The notes under the pieces were generated by a model. It was not told the origin of the DNA. It worked only from the letters and a program-made list of their open reading frames with translations, and did not search any database. Of a stretch of 64,000 nucleotides of DNA, positions 8,346-17,025 are shown piece by piece; within the stretch, counting starts at the first letter, position 1; every line of letters starts with the position of its first letter. This DNA is from Nitrobacteraceae bacterium AZCC 2146 (GTDB taxonomy: Bacteria; Pseudomonadota; Alphaproteobacteria; Rhizobiales; Xanthobacteraceae): positions 186,001-250,000 of the forward strand of contig JBAGRP010000001.1 of the NCBI GenBank assembly GCA_036924855.1, given 5' to 3'. Made by a program: the position numbers and the translations under genes.

Positions 8346-9538
8346 CTCGTTCCCCGACTGCGGGAGTGACTTTGCAGAAACACAGCGACAATCGAGAGTA
8401 CGCCTCCGAATACGCTTACCGCCCCCCAACCACCTTGGCTCCATACGATCGTTGCACCGGCCGACCCCACCGAACCGCCCAGAAACATTCCGGTCATGAA
8501 AATTGTGTTTAGCCGTCCACGTGCTTCCGGATGGACCGCGAATACGACGTGCTGGCTGGAAACCATCGCGCTCGTCACTCCGAAATCAAGGATGACGACG
8601 CCGACGACCAGTCCGATGACGCCTCCCCAGAACCCGAATAGGATCCACGATGCGCACGTGACCGCTGCGCCGACCAAAGCCACTAGCTGTGGCCCGCGGT
8701 GATCTGCAAGTCGACCGGCCAATGGAGCAGCGAAGATTCCGACGGCGCCGACGGCTCCAAAAAGACCGGCGACATCTGCTCCAAGAGCAAATCGGGGCTC
8801 TTGCAGATGAAGGGCGAGTATCGTCCAAAAACTCGTGAACGACGCAAAGAGCGCGGCCTGGACGAGGGTTGCGGAGCGGAGTGCGGGTTCGTTCCGCCAG
8901 AGGTGCACCATAGATTTTAGTGCGTTGCCGTACAGCATGGCGACGTAGGGATGGTTGCGAGGAAGCGCGATCGCCATCGCTGAGCCGGCGATGATGGCCA
9001 AGGGCGAGCCCACCCAGAACATCTCACGCCACCCCGCGTGCGTTGCGACGAACCCGGCCAGCGTCCGGCTGAACAGCAATCCACAGAGCAATCCGGACAT
9101 TATCGTTCCGACTGTTTGGCCCCGTCGTTCAGGTGACGCCAGTGACGCTGCGAACGGAATGATCTGCTGGGCGACAGTCGAAGTTGCTCCGACCACGAAG
9201 GATGCAGCGACGAGCGTCCAGGCGGTCGTCGCCATGGCCGCAAGGACCAGAGCAATCGCCAGCAGGGCGAACTGCGAAATGATGAGTCGCCGCCGATCCA
9301 TCATGTCGCCCAAAGGGACGAGTAGGAAGAGGCCAGCGGCATAGCCGATCTGGGTTGCCGTCGGGATCAACTGCGTGGCTGGCTGCCCCGGAAATTCGGC
9401 CTGTATCACTCCGAGCATCGGCTGGTTGTAATAGATGTTCGCCACGGCGATGCCAGTCGCCGCCGCCATGACGAAAGTCAGCGTGCGGCTCAAAGGTCTT
9501 GCGACCGCGTGTACAAAGGGAGGAGCTAGTTCAGACAT
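8342..9538 (-). CDS. MFS efflux transporter
   Basis: A 398-residue major facilitator protein with about 12 hydrophobic segments. The family loop motif between helices 2 and 3 is seen as GDMMDRRRL, and the helix 1 region has AVANIYYNQPML, typical of the AraJ/YgaY-like drug or sugar-efflux group. The ATG at 9538 is preferred over the upstream ATG at 9559. It is divergent from a LysR regulator that probably controls it. Substrate is unknown. It lies between two relics of site-specific recombination (7852 and 10834). Confidence 0.87.
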   Translation of the reverse strand: MSELAPPFVHAVARPLSRTLTFVMAAATGIAVANIYYNQPMLGVIQAEFPGQPATQLIPTATQIGYAAGLFLLVPLGDMMDRRRLIISQFALLAIALVLAAMATTAWTLVAASFVVGATSTVAQQIIPFAASLASPERRGQTVGTIMSGLLCGLLFSRTLAGFVATHAGWREMFWVGSPLAIIAGSAMAIALPRNHPYVAMLYGNALKSMVHLWRNEPALRSATLVQAALFASFTSFWTILALHLQEPRFALGADVAGLFGAVGAVGIFAAPLAGRLADHRGPQLVALVGAAVTCASWILFGFWGGVIGLVVGVVILDFGVTSAMVSSQHVVFAVHPEARGRLNTIFMTGMFLGGSVGSAGATIVWSQGGWGAVSVFGGVLSIVAVFLQSHSRSRGTR

Positions 9539-9621
9539 GGGAAACCTCACGGAATTCATTGAGGATCCACATCTAGCTTTGCATCGAATTCCGCTGTAGC
9601 GTGCCTATCCGAGAAGCCGCC

Positions 9622-9638
9622 ATATCGGATTTTGATAT
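9622..9638. promoter_or_regulatory. Candidate LysR box
   Basis: ATATC-N7-GATAT is an inverted repeat with T-N11-A geometry, the usual LysR-family recognition form. It lies one base before the ATG of the LysR gene and about 85 bases from the divergent MFS start, so it could serve autoregulation and transporter control. Confidence 0.42.
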
Positions 9639-9639
9639 A

Positions 9640-10542
9640 ATGGATACTGCCGCCGTCGCCGTTCTGGTCGATGCCGCCTTGGTCGGCAGCCTCGCAGGGG
9701 CTGCGCGCAGACTCGGCGTCTCCCCGATGGTTGCGACACGAAGACTGGCGGCGCTGGAGCAGGATCTCGGCGTGCGCTTGTTTCATCGCACGACGCGTTC
9801 GATGTCGCTGACTCCCGAAGGCGAAGCATTTTTGCCCTATGCCCAGGCGCTCGTTGAGGGAGAGCTTGCCGCAAGGGCTAATCTTCGAGCGGCCAAAGAG
9901 GGCGTCTCCGGGACACTCCGGGTCAACACGTCGACCGCTTTCGGACGAAAGCTGATTGCGCCGATCATTCCGCGATTGCTGACGAGCCACCCGGCGTTGC
10001 GGATCGACCTCGAACTTAGCGACAGCGTCGTCGACATAACCGCCTCTGGAACGGACTTGGCCATCCGCTTCGCAGAGCCCCGCGAAAACAGCATGGTTGC
10101 CCGATCACTCGGCGTAAGTCCGCGCGTCCTGGTGGCGGCACCAAGCTACATCGAGGCCCATGGCAAGCCCTCGACCGCCGCGGACGTCAGAGAGCACGCT
10201 TGTCTGTCACTCACCGGGGCAAGTCGCTGGCCGTTTCGCATTGGCGGGCGAGAGCGTCAGGTCCCTATCAACACGCGCTTTTCCGCGAGCAGCGCCGACG
10301 CCCTACACGACGCCTGCGTCCACGGCGCGGGCATCTCGCTTCTTTCCTATTGGAACGTCAGCGACGATCTTCGAGAGGGCAGACTTGTCCGGATAGTGCT
10401 GCACGACGCTGCCAGCGACGATCATACAATCTGGGCTGTGTATCCCACGGCGCGTCAGGTACTGCCCAAGGTCCGGATGTTCATCGCTGAACTTGAGGCC
10501 CTGTTGGGCGAAGCAAGCGACCTCAAATCCACCAAACGGTAA
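9640..10542 (+). CDS. LysR-family transcriptional regulator
   Basis: A 300-residue LysR-type regulator. The N-terminal winged helix-turn-helix is clear (SLAGAARRLGVSPMVATRR ... LGVRLFHRTTRSMSLTPEG), followed by a substrate-binding domain beginning near residue 90 (GTLRVNTSTAFGR). The ATG at 9640 matches the family start; the frame also extends to a GTG at 9601. No strong ribosome binding site is seen. It is divergent from the MFS transporter, the classic arrangement for a regulator of its neighbour. Its 3' end abuts a truncated integrase, suggesting the locus sits inside or at the edge of an old insertion. Confidence 0.88.
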   Translation: MDTAAVAVLVDAALVGSLAGAARRLGVSPMVATRRLAALEQDLGVRLFHRTTRSMSLTPEGEAFLPYAQALVEGELAARANLRAAKEGVSGTLRVNTSTAFGRKLIAPIIPRLLTSHPALRIDLELSDSVVDITASGTDLAIRFAEPRENSMVARSLGVSPRVLVAAPSYIEAHGKPSTAADVREHACLSLTGASRWPFRIGGRERQVPINTRFSASSADALHDACVHGAGISLLSYWNVSDDLREGRLVRIVLHDAASDDHTIWAVYPTARQVLPKVRMFIAELEALLGEASDLKSTKR

Positions 10543-10834
10543 CCACGGCTGGCGTCACAGGTTCAAGAGCATCGCAAGGCATGTGAAAATGGATCGCGAG
10601 GTCGAAGGATTCATCACCGGACACCGGCCAAAGGGCAGCGCGTCACCGGACTACGGCGACCGATGGGTAGAGACGATGGCGAACGAGATCGAGAAATACC
10701 CGACTTACCGGATCGCCAAGCTCAAGCGGCCACCCACGCCGCACAAGCGAGTCCGGCGGACCAGCGCACAGATCGCGGCCGATGAGGCCGCGAAGGCGGC
10801 CAGGAAGGCGGCGCGCGCCAGACAGGCGGCATAA
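10538..10834 (+). pseudogene. Tyrosine recombinase (phage-type integrase), C-terminal stub
   Basis: About 98 codons matching the end of an integrase catalytic domain. HGWRHRF supplies the H-x-x-R box, EGFITGHRP the second histidine box, and SPDYGDRW the candidate nucleophilic tyrosine. A basic, Ala/Lys/Arg-rich tail follows. No start codon or N-terminal domain precedes it: homology begins directly after the LysR stop codon, so the gene is decapitated. With the tRNA-Ser end at 7852 it marks a decayed integrative element. Confidence 0.68.
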
Positions 10835-11111
10835 TGAAAGCCCAAGCCGCTCGCGAAGCGCGCCCGTCGTGCGCTGTAGCGAGCGAGCGGCTTGCTTCCC
10901 GACTTCTTCTCCGCCTTGGCGCCCCTCGAAGAGCGTCCTGCTCAGGCATCGATATCGTCCAGTAAACTTCCGTTCCGAGGTATTCATACAGAACGCTGCG
11001 CATCATCATGAGGCCCCCGCTGGATTGCTAAGTACATCCCATAACTGCTTGCCGTCCGCATGGTTGAGCGAGATCCTGGTCGGCTGAGTTACCGCACAAG
11101 CCGAGTATCAA

Positions 11112-12014
11112 TTACGCGCAGACAGCAATCTCCTGGATGAAATCCAGAAGCGCTCGGACCTTCGCCGGCGGGAGGTGGCGCGAGGGATGATAGGCATAGA
11201 GCGGATAGAGTTCTTCCGACCATTCCGGCAGGATCTGAATAAGCTCGCCTCGCGACAGTAAAGGCGCCAAGCCGATCGCGAGGCTCTGGAAAATGCCTTG
11301 ACCGGCCAGGCAAGCGGAGATCGCGACTGAAGGGTCATCCATTACCAGCCGACTGGAGACCTTGACCTCCTTGACCTCCCCGCCGCGCCGGAACTCCCAG
11401 GGAAAGGGCAGGCCGGTCTGGGGATCGCGGAAGAGAAGCGCTTCGTGATGGACGAGGTCATGGGGTGATCGCGGCTCGCCGTGTTTTTCGAGATAGGCCG
11501 GAGCGGCGACCGTCACGATGCGGGTCTCCAGCAGCTTGCGCACGATGAGGGATGACTCATCGGGGGGGCCGAAGCGCACCGCCACGTCGACGCCGGTCAT
11601 CATCTCCTGGCGATAGTTGCTGGTGGAGAAATCGACCGACAGCAGAGGATAGCGGACCAGAAACTGCTGGAGCTTCGACGCAAGCACCATACGCGCGAAC
11701 CACGGGTCCACCGATACGCGCAGCCGGCCGCGCACGACCGCCGCCGCCCCTGCGGCCTCGGCGGCCGCCTCATCCAGGCCAGCGAGAAGCGGCATCACCT
11801 GCGTGTGGAAGCGGCGTCCTTCCTCGGTGAGGCTGACTTCGCGTGGATTGCGATCGAAAAGCCGCACGCCGACCCGCGCCTCCAGACGCGCGACGGCCCG
11901 GCTCACCGCTGACGGCGTCAGGCCGAGCATCTCCGCGGCGCGGGCGAAATTCCCAGCCTCCGTAACCGCTGCCAGGACACCGACGCCGGTCAGAAGCCGC
12001 GTGTCGAAAACCAT
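11112..12014 (-). CDS. LysR-family transcriptional regulator
   Basis: A 300-residue LysR-type regulator with an N-terminal helix-turn-helix (NFARAAEMLGLTPSAVSRAV, then VGVRLFDRNPREVSLTEEG) and a ligand-binding domain from about residue 92 (GRLRVSVDPWFARM). It resembles the DsdA/YafC-like subgroup that regulates adjacent oxidoreductases. It is divergent from the serine hydrolase gene at 12214, with two inverted-repeat sites in the 199-bp interval. Probably it controls the hydrolase / NmrA-like / aldo-keto reductase cluster in response to an unknown, perhaps aromatic or electrophilic, compound. Confidence 0.9.
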   Translation of the reverse strand: MVFDTRLLTGVGVLAAVTEAGNFARAAEMLGLTPSAVSRAVARLEARVGVRLFDRNPREVSLTEEGRRFHTQVMPLLAGLDEAAAEAAGAAAVVRGRLRVSVDPWFARMVLASKLQQFLVRYPLLSVDFSTSNYRQEMMTGVDVAVRFGPPDESSLIVRKLLETRIVTVAAPAYLEKHGEPRSPHDLVHHEALLFRDPQTGLPFPWEFRRGGEVKEVKVSSRLVMDDPSVAISACLAGQGIFQSLAIGLAPLLSRGELIQILPEWSEELYPLYAYHPSRHLPPAKVRALLDFIQEIAVCA

Positions 12015-12071
12015 TTGATCTCCCTTCGCCTCTGCAGGTCTCCGCCGGAGCCTCCCCCCGAGGCGGATAAG

Positions 12072-12090
12072 CAGTGAATTTGAGTCACTG
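12072..12090. promoter_or_regulatory. Inverted repeat, candidate LysR operator (site 1)
   Basis: CAGTGA-N7-TCACTG is a perfect 6-bp-arm inverted repeat, and its inner TGA...TCA satisfies T-N11-A. It is placed between the LysR gene (start 12014) and the hydrolase operon (start 12214), closer to the regulator. Confidence 0.5.
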
Positions 12091-12109
12091 TAGCATTGAT
12101 TTTAATGCG

Positions 12110-12120
12110 CGTGAATCACG
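12110..12120. promoter_or_regulatory. Palindrome sharing half-sites with site 1
   Basis: CGTGA-A-TCACG repeats the GTGA/TCAC half-sites of the repeat at 12072 but with a one-base spacer. It starts 38 bases after the start of site 1. A second regulator contact of the same family is plausible; the different spacing weakens this. Confidence 0.35.
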
Positions 12121-12213
12121 TCATAGCACGGCTTACAAGGGTGACGTCTTAGCAACATCGGGGGCGAGCGGCCGAGCAAATCGGATTTCCTTCGATCCAG
12201 AAAGGAGTTAGCC

Positions 12214-13494
12214 ATGAACCGCATCACACGCAGAACCATGTTTCAGCGCGGGGGAATGCTGGGGGCCGTTCTGGCTCTCGATACGGTCAGCCCCGCCCTG
12301 GCCAGAACAACGCCAGCCGGTTCGTCAGTGCGGTTCAAGGCGATCGACGCCGCCTTGCGAGGAGGCGTTTCGAGGAACGACGTGGCCGGTGTTATCGCCG
12401 TCGCGGCCACGCCGAAAGGCATGGTCTACGAGGGTGCCTTCGGCAAGACGAACGTCGCAACGGGCGCACCGATGACGCTCGACACGGTGTTCTGGCTGCT
12501 GTCGATGACCAAGGCCTTCACGGCGACGGCCTGCATGCAGCTGCTCGAGCAGGGCCGCCTGCATCTGGACGACGACGCGGCGAAATACCTGCCCGAACTG
12601 GCCTCCCCGCAGATCCTCGAGGGCTTCGCCGAGGATGGAACGCCACGACTGCGGCTGGCCAAGCGCGCGATCAAGGTGCGCCATCTGCTGACGCATACCT
12701 CCGGCTACACCTACTCGATCTGGAGCGAGGCTCTGACCCGCTACGAGAAGGTGACGGGCATGCCCGACATCGCGACCTGCAAGAACGCCGCCTTCACGGC
12801 TCCGCTCGAGTTCGAGCCTGGCGAGCGGTGGGAATACGGCATCAGCATGGACTGGGTCGGCAAGCTGGTCGAGGCGGTGTCCGACCAGTCGCTCGATATC
12901 TACTTCCGCGAGAACATCTTCGCGCCGCTCGGCATGAAGGATTCGGGGTTTCTGATCGGGACCGAGCAGAAGCGGCGCGTAGCCACTTTCCACAACCGCC
13001 GCGCCGATGGCGGGCTGGATCCGGCGCCCTTCGAGATGCCGCAACGGCCGGAGTTCTTCATGGGCGGCGGCGGCGCCTTCAGCACGCCGCGGGACTACAT
13101 GGCGTTCCTGCAGGCGCTGCTGAACGGCGGCGCGCTGCATGGCGTCCGAATCCTGCGTCCGGAGACGGTTGCCATGATGATGCAGAACCAGATCGGCGAG
13201 CTAAACGTCCAGGAGATGCGCTCGGCGCAGCCGCCCTATTCCCGCAGCTTCGACCAGTTCCCGGGACAGCCGCATAAATGGGGCCTGTCCTTCGACATCA
13301 ACATGCAGCCGGGACCGAACGGGCGCTCCGCCGGCAGCATCTCCTGGGCAGGCCTGCTCAACTGCTACTTCTGGCTCGACCCAGTGAAGCACGTCACTGG
13401 CGCGCTCTTCACCCAGATCCTGCCCTTCTTCGACGAGCGGGTCGTCGCGCTCTACGGCGAGTTCGAGCGCGGCCTCTATGCCGGGCTCGCCTGA
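12214..13494 (+). CDS. Serine hydrolase, beta-lactamase / family VIII esterase type
   Basis: A 426-residue protein with a twin-arginine-like signal (TRRTMFQRGG then a hydrophobic stretch ending near ALA, residue 30), so probably exported. The catalytic S-x-x-K tetrad is SMTK at residues 97-100 in the expected context, with a following HLLTHTSGYTYS segment. The candidate second motif is a Y-G-I tripeptide in GERWEYGISMDW, as in EstB-like esterases and class C-like hydrolases. A clear AGGAG lies before the ATG. It is first in a three-gene cluster under probable LysR control. It more likely hydrolyses esters than beta-lactams; substrate unknown. Confidence 0.85.
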   Translation: MNRITRRTMFQRGGMLGAVLALDTVSPALARTTPAGSSVRFKAIDAALRGGVSRNDVAGVIAVAATPKGMVYEGAFGKTNVATGAPMTLDTVFWLLSMTKAFTATACMQLLEQGRLHLDDDAAKYLPELASPQILEGFAEDGTPRLRLAKRAIKVRHLLTHTSGYTYSIWSEALTRYEKVTGMPDIATCKNAAFTAPLEFEPGERWEYGISMDWVGKLVEAVSDQSLDIYFRENIFAPLGMKDSGFLIGTEQKRRVATFHNRRADGGLDPAPFEMPQRPEFFMGGGGAFSTPRDYMAFLQALLNGGALHGVRILRPETVAMMMQNQIGELNVQEMRSAQPPYSRSFDQFPGQPHKWGLSFDINMQPGPNGRSAGSISWAGLLNCYFWLDPVKHVTGALFTQILPFFDERVVALYGEFERGLYAGLA

Positions 13495-13531
13495 GCCTGC
13501 GCGATCGACATCAACCTTCTGGAGAACCATC

Positions 13532-14413
13532 ATGTACGCAATCACCGGAATCACTGGCAAGGTCGGCGGCGCGCTTGCGCGCACCCTTCTCGCCGAAAGA
13601 CTGCCCGTCCGCGCCGTTCTGCGCGACGAGGTCAAGGCGGCGGAGTGGAGAACTCGGGGCTGCGACGTCGCCCTGGCCGAGATGGACGACGCGGCAAGCC
13701 TGACTTCAGCCTTCAGGGGTGCCGCGGGCGTCTTCATCCTGCCGCCCTCCGAGTTCGATCCGGAGCCCGGCTTTCCCGAGGCCAAGCGCGTCATCGCGGC
13801 CGTGACGGCGGCTTTGGCCGAGGCGCGTCCCGGCAAGGTGGTCTGCTTGTCGACCATCGGCGCGGATGCGCCGCACGAGAACCTGCTGACCCAGCGCACG
13901 CTGATGGAACAGTCGCTGGAGGAGATCGGCCTTCCGGTCACCTTCCTGAGGCCCGGCTGGTTCATGGAGAATGCGCTCTGGGACGTTCCCTCGGCGCGCG
14001 ACGAAGGCGTGCTGCGCAGCTTCCTGCAGCCGGCCGACAAGCTGTTCCCGATGGTCGCGACGCAAGATGTCGGGCGCCTGGCCGCCGCGCTTCTCCGGGA
14101 GGATTGGATCGGGATGCGAGTCGTCGAGCTGGAGGGGGCTGCCCGCGTCTCGCCCAACGATCTCGCCCGCGCCTTCGCCACGGTGCTGGAGCGCCCCGTC
14201 CGGGTCGAGACGGTGCCGCGCGAGAGCTGGGAGCAGATTTTCCGCTCTCAGGGAACGCGAAATCCGTTGCCTCGGATCCGGATGCTCGACGGCTTCAACG
14301 AGGGATGGATTGAGTTCAGCGAGCACGGTCGGTCGGCGGTGAAGGGCACTACGGCGCTCGAAAGCGTCGTCGCCGAACTCGTCAGGGCGAGCCAGGCCCA
14401 AGCATCCACCTGA
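13532..14413 (+). CDS. NmrA-like NAD(P)-binding protein
   Basis: A 293-residue atypical short-chain dehydrogenase. The nucleotide-binding start YAITGITGKVGGALARTLL (G-x-x-G-x-x-G) is followed by a basic residue in VRAVLRD that usually selects NADP(H). No canonical YxxxK pair is visible, as in NmrA and quinone oxidoreductase 2-like proteins. GAGAACC lies just before the ATG at 13532; an upstream in-frame start at 13478 would overlap the hydrolase gene. Second in the cluster, 37 bases after the hydrolase. The role may be redox sensing or reduction of a quinone or enone. Confidence 0.85.
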   Translation: MYAITGITGKVGGALARTLLAERLPVRAVLRDEVKAAEWRTRGCDVALAEMDDAASLTSAFRGAAGVFILPPSEFDPEPGFPEAKRVIAAVTAALAEARPGKVVCLSTIGADAPHENLLTQRTLMEQSLEEIGLPVTFLRPGWFMENALWDVPSARDEGVLRSFLQPADKLFPMVATQDVGRLAAALLREDWIGMRVVELEGAARVSPNDLARAFATVLERPVRVETVPRESWEQIFRSQGTRNPLPRIRMLDGFNEGWIEFSEHGRSAVKGTTALESVVAELVRASQAQAST

Positions 14414-14504
14414 CGCCGCTGCCTTGTGATGGCTTGCCGCCTGACGGCGGCACAAGGACCAACGCACCGACCCGCCGGCACGAAACCCGAGAAAGGAAAA
14501 CATC

Positions 14505-15332
14505 ATGGAGACCATCACGACACAGGGTGTCGCGATTCCCCGCCTCGGCTTCGGCACCTTCCGGATGCCGGGAGCCGATGCCCAGCCGGTCGTCGAGAGT
14601 GCGATCGCGCTCGGCTACCGACATATCGACACCGCTGCGATGTACGACAACGAAGCCGCCGTCGGCGCGGCCATCGCGGCGTCCGGCGTGAACCGGAACG
14701 GACTCTTCATCACCACCAAGGTCTGGCATGATCAGCTTGCGCCGGATGCGCTCTACCGCGCGTTCGACACCAGCCTGCGGAAGCTGAGACTCGACCAGGT
14801 CGATCTCTATATGGTCCATTGGCCGTCACAGGACATGGACATGGTGGCGACGCTGGAAGCGTTGATGTCGTTGCGGGAGCGCGGCCTGACACGCGCGATC
14901 GGCGTGTGCAACTTCAACCTGCCGATGATCCGTCGCGCGGTGGAGGAGATAGGCGCGCCGATTGCCAGCCTCCAGGTCGAATACCACCCGTTCCTGTCGC
15001 AGGCGCCGACGCTCGCCTATCTGCGCGGCAAGGGGATTCCGCTGACAGCCTATGCGCCCCTCGCGCAAGGGCGGGCGGCAAGTGATCCCACGCTCGCCTT
15101 CCTCGGCCACAAGCACGGTTGTAGTGCCGCTCAGATGGCGGTCGCCTGGCTCCTCGATCAGGAGGGCGTCATCGTGATTCCGAAAGCCGCCCGTCCCGAA
15201 AGCCAGAAGGCCAATCTTGATGCGCTCGGCACCCAGCTCGATGACAAGGATCGCGCCGCTATCGCCGCTCTGCCGAAAGACCAGCGCTTCGTCCGGCCGC
15301 CCTTCGCGCCAGAGTGGGACGCTCTCGGATGA
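14505..15332 (+). CDS. Aldo/keto reductase (2,5-diketo-D-gluconate reductase-like)
   Basis: A 275-residue AKR-fold NADPH-dependent carbonyl reductase. The catalytic tetrad is visible as D42, Y47 (IDTAAMYDNE), K72 (TTKVWH) and H105 (YMVHWP). The NADPH-binding end motif IPKAARPES is intact. Length and motif order fit the DkgA/DkgB branch. A GAGAAAGGA run precedes the ATG. Third and last gene of the cluster. The set of esterase, NmrA-like protein and AKR suggests handling of carbonyl or ester compounds; no specific pathway is implied. Confidence 0.9.
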   Translation: METITTQGVAIPRLGFGTFRMPGADAQPVVESAIALGYRHIDTAAMYDNEAAVGAAIAASGVNRNGLFITTKVWHDQLAPDALYRAFDTSLRKLRLDQVDLYMVHWPSQDMDMVATLEALMSLRERGLTRAIGVCNFNLPMIRRAVEEIGAPIASLQVEYHPFLSQAPTLAYLRGKGIPLTAYAPLAQGRAASDPTLAFLGHKHGCSAAQMAVAWLLDQEGVIVIPKAARPESQKANLDALGTQLDDKDRAAIAALPKDQRFVRPPFAPEWDALG

Positions 15333-15735
15333 AATTCATCGGCGCAGCGGCCTTGGCGGGGAACCGTAGCTATTCGCAGCAGGTGAGCCGCGCCCCAAAA
15401 TGCCGCCCATGGATTGTTTTCAAGAAAACGCCGCGCCGCGCGTACAGTCGCGATCCGGCTCTCGGCTTGGGCTTTGCGCACGCAAAGAGCGACTTCGTGT
15501 TGTTGTCGATCACTCTGAAATTTGCGTTCCTCTGGGCGAAGCAGTCCTTCAAGGAGCTCCGGGCGCGGCAGCAGCGGGATTCCCCAGATGTCGAACACCG
15601 GTACCAAGTCCCAATCGTCGGGTGCGTCCGGAAGGTCCGACTCGGCGCAGCTATTCCGGACACTTGCGGCCAGCCGCAGAAGGGCGGCCATGCCCCACCG
15701 CGCGAGCAGAGATTTTTTTCCAACAGCTAGAACTT
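15333..15735. other. Stretch after the reductase, one doubtful antisense frame
   Basis: A minus-strand frame from an ATG at 15691 gives a plausibly protein-like run (DLVPVFDIWGIPLLPRPELL) for about 100 codons. It has no stop until 15158, inside the reductase gene, so it is either a degraded fragment or a chance frame. I recognise no family and do not call it a gene. Confidence 0.35.
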
Positions 15736-15980
15736 TTAAAAGCCAGTGGCTCGTACCATCGCAACCGTAAACTCGGCCATGTGCGCCAAGAGCTGATCAG
15801 TCCGCTGCTCATACAAGTGCTTGATGCGCGGCACATCCATTCCGCACCGGCGACGCGATAGGAGCCAGTCCTTTTGACTGCTGGCCAACTCTTGCTTTTG
15901 CAAGTTCGGCGGCTTGGTAGAAATATCGTTGTAAATTGCCGACAGTCGGAGATCCAGCTTCGCTAGAGATGATCGGCAGC
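15736..15980 (-). pseudogene. LprI-like (DUF1311) lipoprotein domain fragment
   Basis: The minus strand encodes a C-terminal LprI/DUF1311 domain: LAKLDLRLSAIYNDIS, then SSQKDWLLSRRRCG and IKHLYEQRTDQLL, ending at a TAA at 15736. These are the conserved positions of this periplasmic family (lysozyme-inhibitor-like). No start codon with signal peptide or lipobox can be found upstream, and the usual N-terminal cysteine region is not recognisable, so the gene is probably broken. It sits 3' of the hydrolase below on the same strand. Confidence 0.5.
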
Positions 15981-16052
15981 TAGGTTTGCGATATCACCTT
16001 CGTTCAACACCACGTGGATATTCGCGCGTTCTCATTAACGTCAGGACCTTCT

Positions 16053-16829
16053 CTATTGTCTCGCTATCAGCTTTTGCGTTGTATTCCATGCGCCACCCAT
16101 GGAACGCATAGGGGGAGCGTTGTCTTCATACCCGTGCGCAACATTTGCGAATTCATACATTTGCACCGGCGACCCTCTTGATGTTCGCGAAAGCTCATCA
16201 CACACGCTCGGATCATTCGCTTGATCTTTCTCACCTATAAAAATTATCAATGGGATTCCAAAATTGCGCTTTGCCAAACCGGCGCATCCCGGAGATACGG
16301 CAAAGGTGGCCTCGAACTTAAATTGATGGTCAATGACCTGCTCGTAGCTTGCTATCATTATAGCCGCGGTGCCACCGTTACTGCGGCCCATCACGTACAC
16401 CTTATTTGGAACTGCGAATTTATTCTCGACTAAATAGGCAAGCGCGGAATATGCATCCTCAGAACGTCGCCATCCCCAATGGTAGTTTCCTTGCCCGCAC
16501 ACATCAGTAACATTGCGGCTCTTGAAGCTGTCTAAAACTAGAACACCGTAACCTTCCTTCAGAAAGTTGATCGCCTTTTCCTTGGCCCATCTAGCGACTA
16601 ACGGTGTTAACCCGGAGCATCCATGCATTAAGATGACGAAGGGTAGCGGGCCTGACGTGCCCTTGGGCAGAATTAATTCCGCCAGCAGATAGCCGTCCTT
16701 CTGGATTCTCCCACGCTCTTCTGGCGACCCGTTCTGAAAAAACTGGGAGAGTCCCGACTTGTACTTATTCTCGGGTGAGTAATGATCAGCAAAATTATGC
16801 GAGTAGTCGCCATTCCATTTAATTTTCAC
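16053..16829 (-). CDS. Alpha/beta hydrolase, dienelactone-hydrolase-like, start uncertain
   Basis: A 258-residue alpha/beta hydrolase from a GTG at 16829. The oxyanion segment HGCSG (69-73), nucleophile elbow GRSNGG with S150, an acid-bearing GEKDQAND and a late VAHGYED histidine are all present. The cysteines and the HGCSG motif suggest a periplasmic DLH-like enzyme. In the same frame upstream of the GTG lies a convincing signal-peptide core (GVILLAIVECVPAQAET), but no ATG/GTG/TTG precedes it before a TAG, so the original start seems lost. Base composition is clearly AT-richer than the neighbours, suggesting transfer. Confidence 0.62.
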   Translation of the reverse strand: MKIKWNGDYSHNFADHYSPENKYKSGLSQFFQNGSPEERGRIQKDGYLLAELILPKGTSGPLPFVILMHGCSGLTPLVARWAKEKAINFLKEGYGVLVLDSFKSRNVTDVCGQGNYHWGWRRSEDAYSALAYLVENKFAVPNKVYVMGRSNGGTAAIMIASYEQVIDHQFKFEATFAVSPGCAGLAKRNFGIPLIIFIGEKDQANDPSVCDELSRTSRGSPVQMYEFANVAHGYEDNAPPMRSMGGAWNTTQKLIARQ

Positions 16830-16864
16830 CGTTTCGGCTTGGGCTGGAACACACTCGACTATGG

Positions 16865-17025
16865 CAAGCAGAATTACGCCGAATGTAGTAAAGCGCCTCT
16901 ACCGAGAATTGATTAAGTGCAAAAACACCCGATTGTCGTAACTGCTCGACTTTCTCAGCTCCTCTTCGGTCACTGTCCACAATCCCCCATGCCTTCACCC
17001 AATGATTTGTCTCGGCATACCGCAA
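16865..17025 (-). pseudogene. Fragment of an OLD-like / TOPRIM-containing ATPase
   Basis: In a second minus frame, WGIVDSDRRGAEKVEQL followed by GVFALNQFSVEALYYI resembles the TOPRIM-like segment (G-x-V-D-x-D, then V-x-x-L-P-x-x-x-V-E-x-L) of AAA ATPases of the OLD/DUF4435 type. About 50 codons are recognisable and no complete gene surrounds them. Its 3' end runs into the lost signal-peptide region of the hydrolase, so a deletion or insertion joined the two. Confidence 0.35.

Noticed and set aside
8106..8444. Minus-strand frame at the end of the MFS gene
   Set aside because: Overlaps the MFS coding sequence in another frame and shows no protein-like pattern.
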